In this document: positions 60,903 to 64,000 of the stretch, one piece after another
Layout: each line of letters starts with the position of its first letter
Numbering within the stretch: the first letter of the stretch is position 1
From: a bacterium
GTDB taxonomy: Bacteria > Zhuqueibacterota > Zhuqueibacteria > Residuimicrobiales > Oceaniaggregativiventaceae
DNA: 64,000 nucleotides
Direction: 5' to 3'
Assembly: GCA_029565675.1 (NCBI GenBank)
Contig: JAKQNP010000004.1
Span: forward strand, 62,001-126,000
Program-made: the position numbers and the translations under genes
The notes under the pieces: model-generated
Seen by the model: only the letters and a program-made list of their open reading frames with translations
Databases searched by the model: none
What the model was told of the DNA's origin: nothing

Positions 60903-63227
60903 TCAATAATGATAATAGCTGTAGTGATCTTTGATCAAGGCAGAATCTGAGCCGTTAAAAACGATTCCGAGCAAATTGATCGGCAGACTGCTCATGCTCT
61001 CCACCTTTTCCTTGACGCGATTTTTCTTCGAGTGTCCGGCGCGAACAACCAGTACCATGCCATCGACCTGCGTGCCCAGGACCACAGCATCGGTGGCGGC
61101 ATCCAAAGGCGGCGTATCAAAAATGACGTAATCGAATTTGCGCCGCGCTTCGTCGAGAAAACGCTTCATCTGCAGAGAACCGAGCAATTCCGATGGATTG
61201 GGAATCATCGATCCACAGCTGATCAAAGAGAGGTTGGGGATATGTGTCTGCTGCACCACCCCGGACAAAGGCATACCCTTGCTCAAATAATTGGTAAATC
61301 CAGAGTTTTTTTGCAAACCAAAGGTGTTGTGCAGAACCCCACGCCGCAGATCCGCATCCACGAGCAGGGTATTGCTGCGCTGCTGCGCCAGAATGATCGC
61401 CAAATTGCCGGCGGTAAATGATTTCCCCTCTTCCGGCCCAACGCTGGTGATCACCAGGGTGTGGATGGACTTTTCCGGTTTGGCGAACAACAAACGGGTG
61501 CGCAATTCGCGATAGGATTCGCCGATCAGGGTGGGCGAGTAGTCATGCGTCACCAGTTGACTGTCGATCTGTTTGACTTTCTCAAAATCGTGATACTCCG
61601 GGATGCTCTTGAAATCGACCGCTGGAATTGCGCCGATCACCGGCTGACCCAGATAACGCTCGACTTCCTCGACCGTGCGGAGGCGTTGGTCCAGCAGATC
61701 GATGATCACAGAAAAAATCAATCCGAACAGCAAACCAAGGCCGCTGCCCAATAGAATTCTGTTCTTGATGCCGGCATTCGTCGGATGACGCGGGGGGGTT
61801 GCGGGTTCGATGATTTCGATGCGATCCTGATCCACTGCATCGATCACCGTATTGGATTGGATCTCAGTCAAATAGTTGTTGTAAAGCTGGCGATTGATTT
61901 CGAGCTTATTTTCCAACTCTTTCATCCGCGACTCTTCCGCCGGCAGTCCGCGCAACTGCGCCTCAACTTTGGTCTTTTGCAGCCGGTACTCATTTTCCTT
62001 GGCCGCCAAGGTGTTGAGATGCTTGGAAGCAAAATCGAGTATCTGCTGCTGCACATCTTCGATTTCTCTGCGGCAGTCGATTACCTGTGGATATTCATCA
62101 GAAAATTTCTGCATCAGATACGAGAGATTGCTTTCCAAATCCATCAATCGGTCTTTGAGGATCGTCAAGTTCGGCTCGCCTTGCATGGCGGAAAAATTGG
62201 CGATTTGATGGATCACATACCGCCGATATTGGTCTGGATCAGCAGATCGATCCTGGTTCGATAATCTCTCCATCAAGGCGGTCAGATCAGCGCGCTGCTT
62301 GGGCAACATCTGCAACTCGCGGTCATAGGTGAAAAGTTGATCGACAAGCTTGCGTTTCTCGGTTTCCAGCGTGAGCGGATAACGGCCATGAAACGAGCGC
62401 AGATCGAGTTCCGCTTCGCGCATGCGATCTTCCGCCACCCTGACGCGCTCCCGCAGCGCGTCGAGCCTGCTGGCCTGATCGCGGTTTTTCAGCTTGAGCG
62501 TCTCCTCTACATAAGCCTCGGCGATGCGGTTCAAATCGCTGGCCAACTCATCGGGATCAGTCCCCGACTTGATCAACTGCATGGTCGCCCCGGTGCTGCT
62601 GATCAGAACCTGGGTGGACCCGATTTCATAGATCGCTTTGGAAAAAGGCCGCACGCGAAATTTGACGTTGTTGGCCTTTTGGACAAAACCCGGCTGCAGA
62701 CGAAAAGCAAACCCGTTGATCTCACGCGAGTCCTGTACCACATCCCAAACAACGGCGCTGTCGATCGCCACCCAAACCGAATCTTTCATCTCATAGAGCA
62801 CATAACGGCCCGCGTCAAAGGTCTGCAGGTCATAGTAGCCCGGAATCGGTGTTTTTGTGGTGGAAAATTCGCTGAACACACTGTCGCGGCTCTTGCCAAG
62901 AGTACTCTCCGAGATCCGCATCGCCAAGCCGGTCTTGCTGGCCAAACGCTCCTTGAAATTGGTCGCCATGATCTCCAGCTGCCGGTACCGGCTCAACAAC
63001 GGAGTGTCGCCGCTCTCCCCCTGTTGGATGCGCACCAGCACCTTGGCTTCATAGATCGGCACTTCGTTCTTGCCGAGATAATATAAAAAGGCAGCAACTG
63101 CTGCCGATAAAAAAACAATCATCCACTTGCGTTTCCAAAAACCGACGAGCAACTTTTTATAATCAAATTGACTCGGTTCCTCGTCCTGCCAGGATGATTG
63201 AATTGTGCTATAGTCATCCATTGCCAT
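60903..63227 (-). CDS. Wzc-like polysaccharide co-polymerase with tyrosine-kinase (BY-kinase) domain
   Basis: 774 residues in one chain. A short cytoplasmic head, helix 1 at about 35-52 (KWMIVFLSAAVAAFLYYLG), a long periplasmic part with coiled coil, helix 2 near 490-510 (RILLGSGLGLLFGLIFSVII), then a CpsD/CapB-like kinase: Walker A SVGPEEGKSFTAGN (about 592-605), Walker A' TLLVDADLRRG, and Walker B FDTPPLDAATDAVVLG (about 703). It ends in a Tyr-rich tail KDHYSYYHY, the usual autophosphorylation cluster but shorter than in E. coli Wzc. Controls chain length and export with the Wza-like protein 55 bp upstream. No Wzb-type phosphatase gene was seen. Confidence 0.94.
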   Translation of the reverse strand: MAMDDYSTIQSSWQDEEPSQFDYKKLLVGFWKRKWMIVFLSAAVAAFLYYLGKNEVPIYEAKVLVRIQQGESGDTPLLSRYRQLEIMATNFKERLASKTGLAMRISESTLGKSRDSVFSEFSTTKTPIPGYYDLQTFDAGRYVLYEMKDSVWVAIDSAVVWDVVQDSREINGFAFRLQPGFVQKANNVKFRVRPFSKAIYEIGSTQVLISSTGATMQLIKSGTDPDELASDLNRIAEAYVEETLKLKNRDQASRLDALRERVRVAEDRMREAELDLRSFHGRYPLTLETEKRKLVDQLFTYDRELQMLPKQRADLTALMERLSNQDRSADPDQYRRYVIHQIANFSAMQGEPNLTILKDRLMDLESNLSYLMQKFSDEYPQVIDCRREIEDVQQQILDFASKHLNTLAAKENEYRLQKTKVEAQLRGLPAEESRMKELENKLEINRQLYNNYLTEIQSNTVIDAVDQDRIEIIEPATPPRHPTNAGIKNRILLGSGLGLLFGLIFSVIIDLLDQRLRTVEEVERYLGQPVIGAIPAVDFKSIPEYHDFEKVKQIDSQLVTHDYSPTLIGESYRELRTRLLFAKPEKSIHTLVITSVGPEEGKSFTAGNLAIILAQQRSNTLLVDADLRRGVLHNTFGLQKNSGFTNYLSKGMPLSGVVQQTHIPNLSLISCGSMIPNPSELLGSLQMKRFLDEARRKFDYVIFDTPPLDAATDAVVLGTQVDGMVLVVRAGHSKKNRVKEKVESMSSLPINLLGIVFNGSDSALIKDHYSYYHY

Positions 63228-63282
63228 TCTCGTCTACTTCTTGCCACCAAATGCGATCGGGTGTTCGTCTCAAAGCTCGAAA

Positions 63283-63978
63283 TTACTGCCGATAGTTGAT
63301 CCAGGAAAAATAAAAGATCAGAAGGGACATTCCGAACTGTGTATAGCGCATCAATGTGTTGAAGGTCAGTCGATTGGAACGCGGAGCAACGATCGCATCA
63401 CCTGACTGCAGCCCCAACTCATAAAGAGCCTGGGCATTGTAAAAAGCTTCGGAAAAATTGCTGTACAAGACCTGATTTTTGCGCATAACATAGACATCCT
63501 CGAGAACTATGCCGCCGGTTAACCCCCCCGACAGCTCCATGAGATCCCAGAATGACATCTTGAGATCAAGTCGATATAGCCCTGGTTTGCCAAATCCACC
63601 GACAAGCTGGATGCGTATCAACGGCTCGACGATGATATGCGGCTCGCGGGCAAATGGCTTGAATTTTTCTTCAAGAATTTTGGAAATTTCCGCCGCTGTG
63701 AAACCCTGAACATAAATCGTGCCGACCGAAATAAGATCGATCTCGCCAAAACCGTTGACGATTAACTCACGGTTGTGAAAATTGGCTATGTACTTGCCCT
63801 CTTCGACCGGAAAGAGACCATCATAAATATACAATTTGATTGCATCGCCCGCCTTGACCTTGATGTCCTTGGTTTTCTCCTCGCTTTGCTTGATCGGCTG
63901 GGCGTGGCAAATCGCGTAACCGACCGCGATGTAAACAAAAAGCAACTGTAAAAAAGAGAGCCGCTTGTTGATCCTCAT
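63283..63978 (-). CDS. Polysaccharide export protein (Wza/SLBB type), short form
   Basis: 231 residues; GGAG about nine bases before the ATG. Signal-like N-terminus (LLFVYIAVGYAICHAQ) without an obvious lipobox Cys. IKVKAGDAIKLYIYDGLFPV starts the polysaccharide export domain, LIVNGFGEIDLISVGTIYVQ and GFTAAEISKILEEKFKPFAR continue it, IQLVGGFGKPGLYRLDLKMS is one SLBB-like domain. The C-terminus FGMSLLIFYFSWINYRQ is a hydrophobic segment. At 231 residues it is well below E. coli Wza (about 379), so one SLBB domain is missing. It forms or helps form the outer-membrane export pore. Nothing upstream of it is in view (22 bp to the window end). Confidence 0.88.
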   Translation of the reverse strand: MRINKRLSFLQLLFVYIAVGYAICHAQPIKQSEEKTKDIKVKAGDAIKLYIYDGLFPVEEGKYIANFHNRELIVNGFGEIDLISVGTIYVQGFTAAEISKILEEKFKPFAREPHIIVEPLIRIQLVGGFGKPGLYRLDLKMSFWDLMELSGGLTGGIVLEDVYVMRKNQVLYSNFSEAFYNAQALYELGLQSGDAIVAPRSNRLTFNTLMRYTQFGMSLLIFYFSWINYRQ

Positions 63979-64000
63979 GGTACCGCTCCACGGTATGGGG

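Noticed and set aside
1-64000. CRISPR array, tRNA, rRNA, insertion sequence or phage genes
   Set aside because: No regularly spaced repeats, no cloverleaf-like or rRNA-like stretch, and no transposase or integrase motifs were recognised by eye on either strand.

Overview
The window is a protein-dense bacterial segment at a surface-polysaccharide locus; almost every gene lies on the minus strand. It has no rRNA, tRNA, CRISPR array or transposase that I can see. The 2601-residue secreted protein ends in a 'YPNPFNP' FlgD-like/type IX secretion-type C-terminal domain. That, together with Big-1-like repeats and golvesin-like domains, suggests the FCB superphylum outside classical Bacteroidia (Calditrichota, KSB1, Zixibacteria or Ignavibacteria type). 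This placement is inferred from domain style only, with no 16S or marker gene.

Layout, left to right. (1) 2-280 (+): 3' end of a 2-oxoacid dehydrogenase E2 gene, facing the minus-strand genes across a bidirectional terminator (444-480). (2) 491-12788 (-): three secreted surface proteins, namely a giant repeat protein with a sorting domain and, upstream, two tandem paralogues that look like glycoside hydrolases with golvesin-type C-termini. A terminator (8463-8498) separates the giant gene from the pair. (3) 12892-47991 (-): a long run of closely spaced or overlapping glycan genes: six GT-C/GT39-like membrane glycosyltransferases, six GT4 and six GT2 enzymes, an MBOAT/SGNH acylation pair, one intact and one broken Wzx-type flippase, a carbamoyltransferase, an O-antigen ligase/Wzy-like protein, a sugar aminotransferase, two sugar-nucleotide SDRs, a YdjC-type deacetylase, a DUF2304 protein and a YdjM/DUF457-like protein. 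(4) 48290-63978 (-), ending in its own terminator (48212-48242): Wza-like exporter, Wzc-like co-polymerase/kinase, UDP-glucuronate 4-epimerase-like SDR, polyprenyl-phosphate sugar-phosphate transferase, GT4, glutamine-dependent asparagine synthase homologue, GlpD-like FAD oxidoreductase, SAM methyltransferase, SDR, polysaccharide pyruvyl transferase, and an unusual UPF0104-membrane/hexapeptide-acyltransferase fusion.

How it fits together (inference): the initiating transferase, many glycosyltransferases, flippase, Wzy-like ligase, Wzc and Wza make a complete Wzx/Wzy-type exopolysaccharide or O-antigen pathway, with acyl, carbamoyl, amide, methyl and pyruvyl decorations all possible. An identical 20-bp dyad occurs upstream of two separate transcription units: the YdjM-like gene that heads the 47991-12892 run, and the first hydrolase-like gene at 12788. 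This could be a shared operator tying polysaccharide synthesis to the secreted proteins. Other points of interest are the fusion at 48290-50068, a GT2 protein that has lost its DXD motif, an SDR whose active-site Tyr is Asn, and a decayed second flippase.
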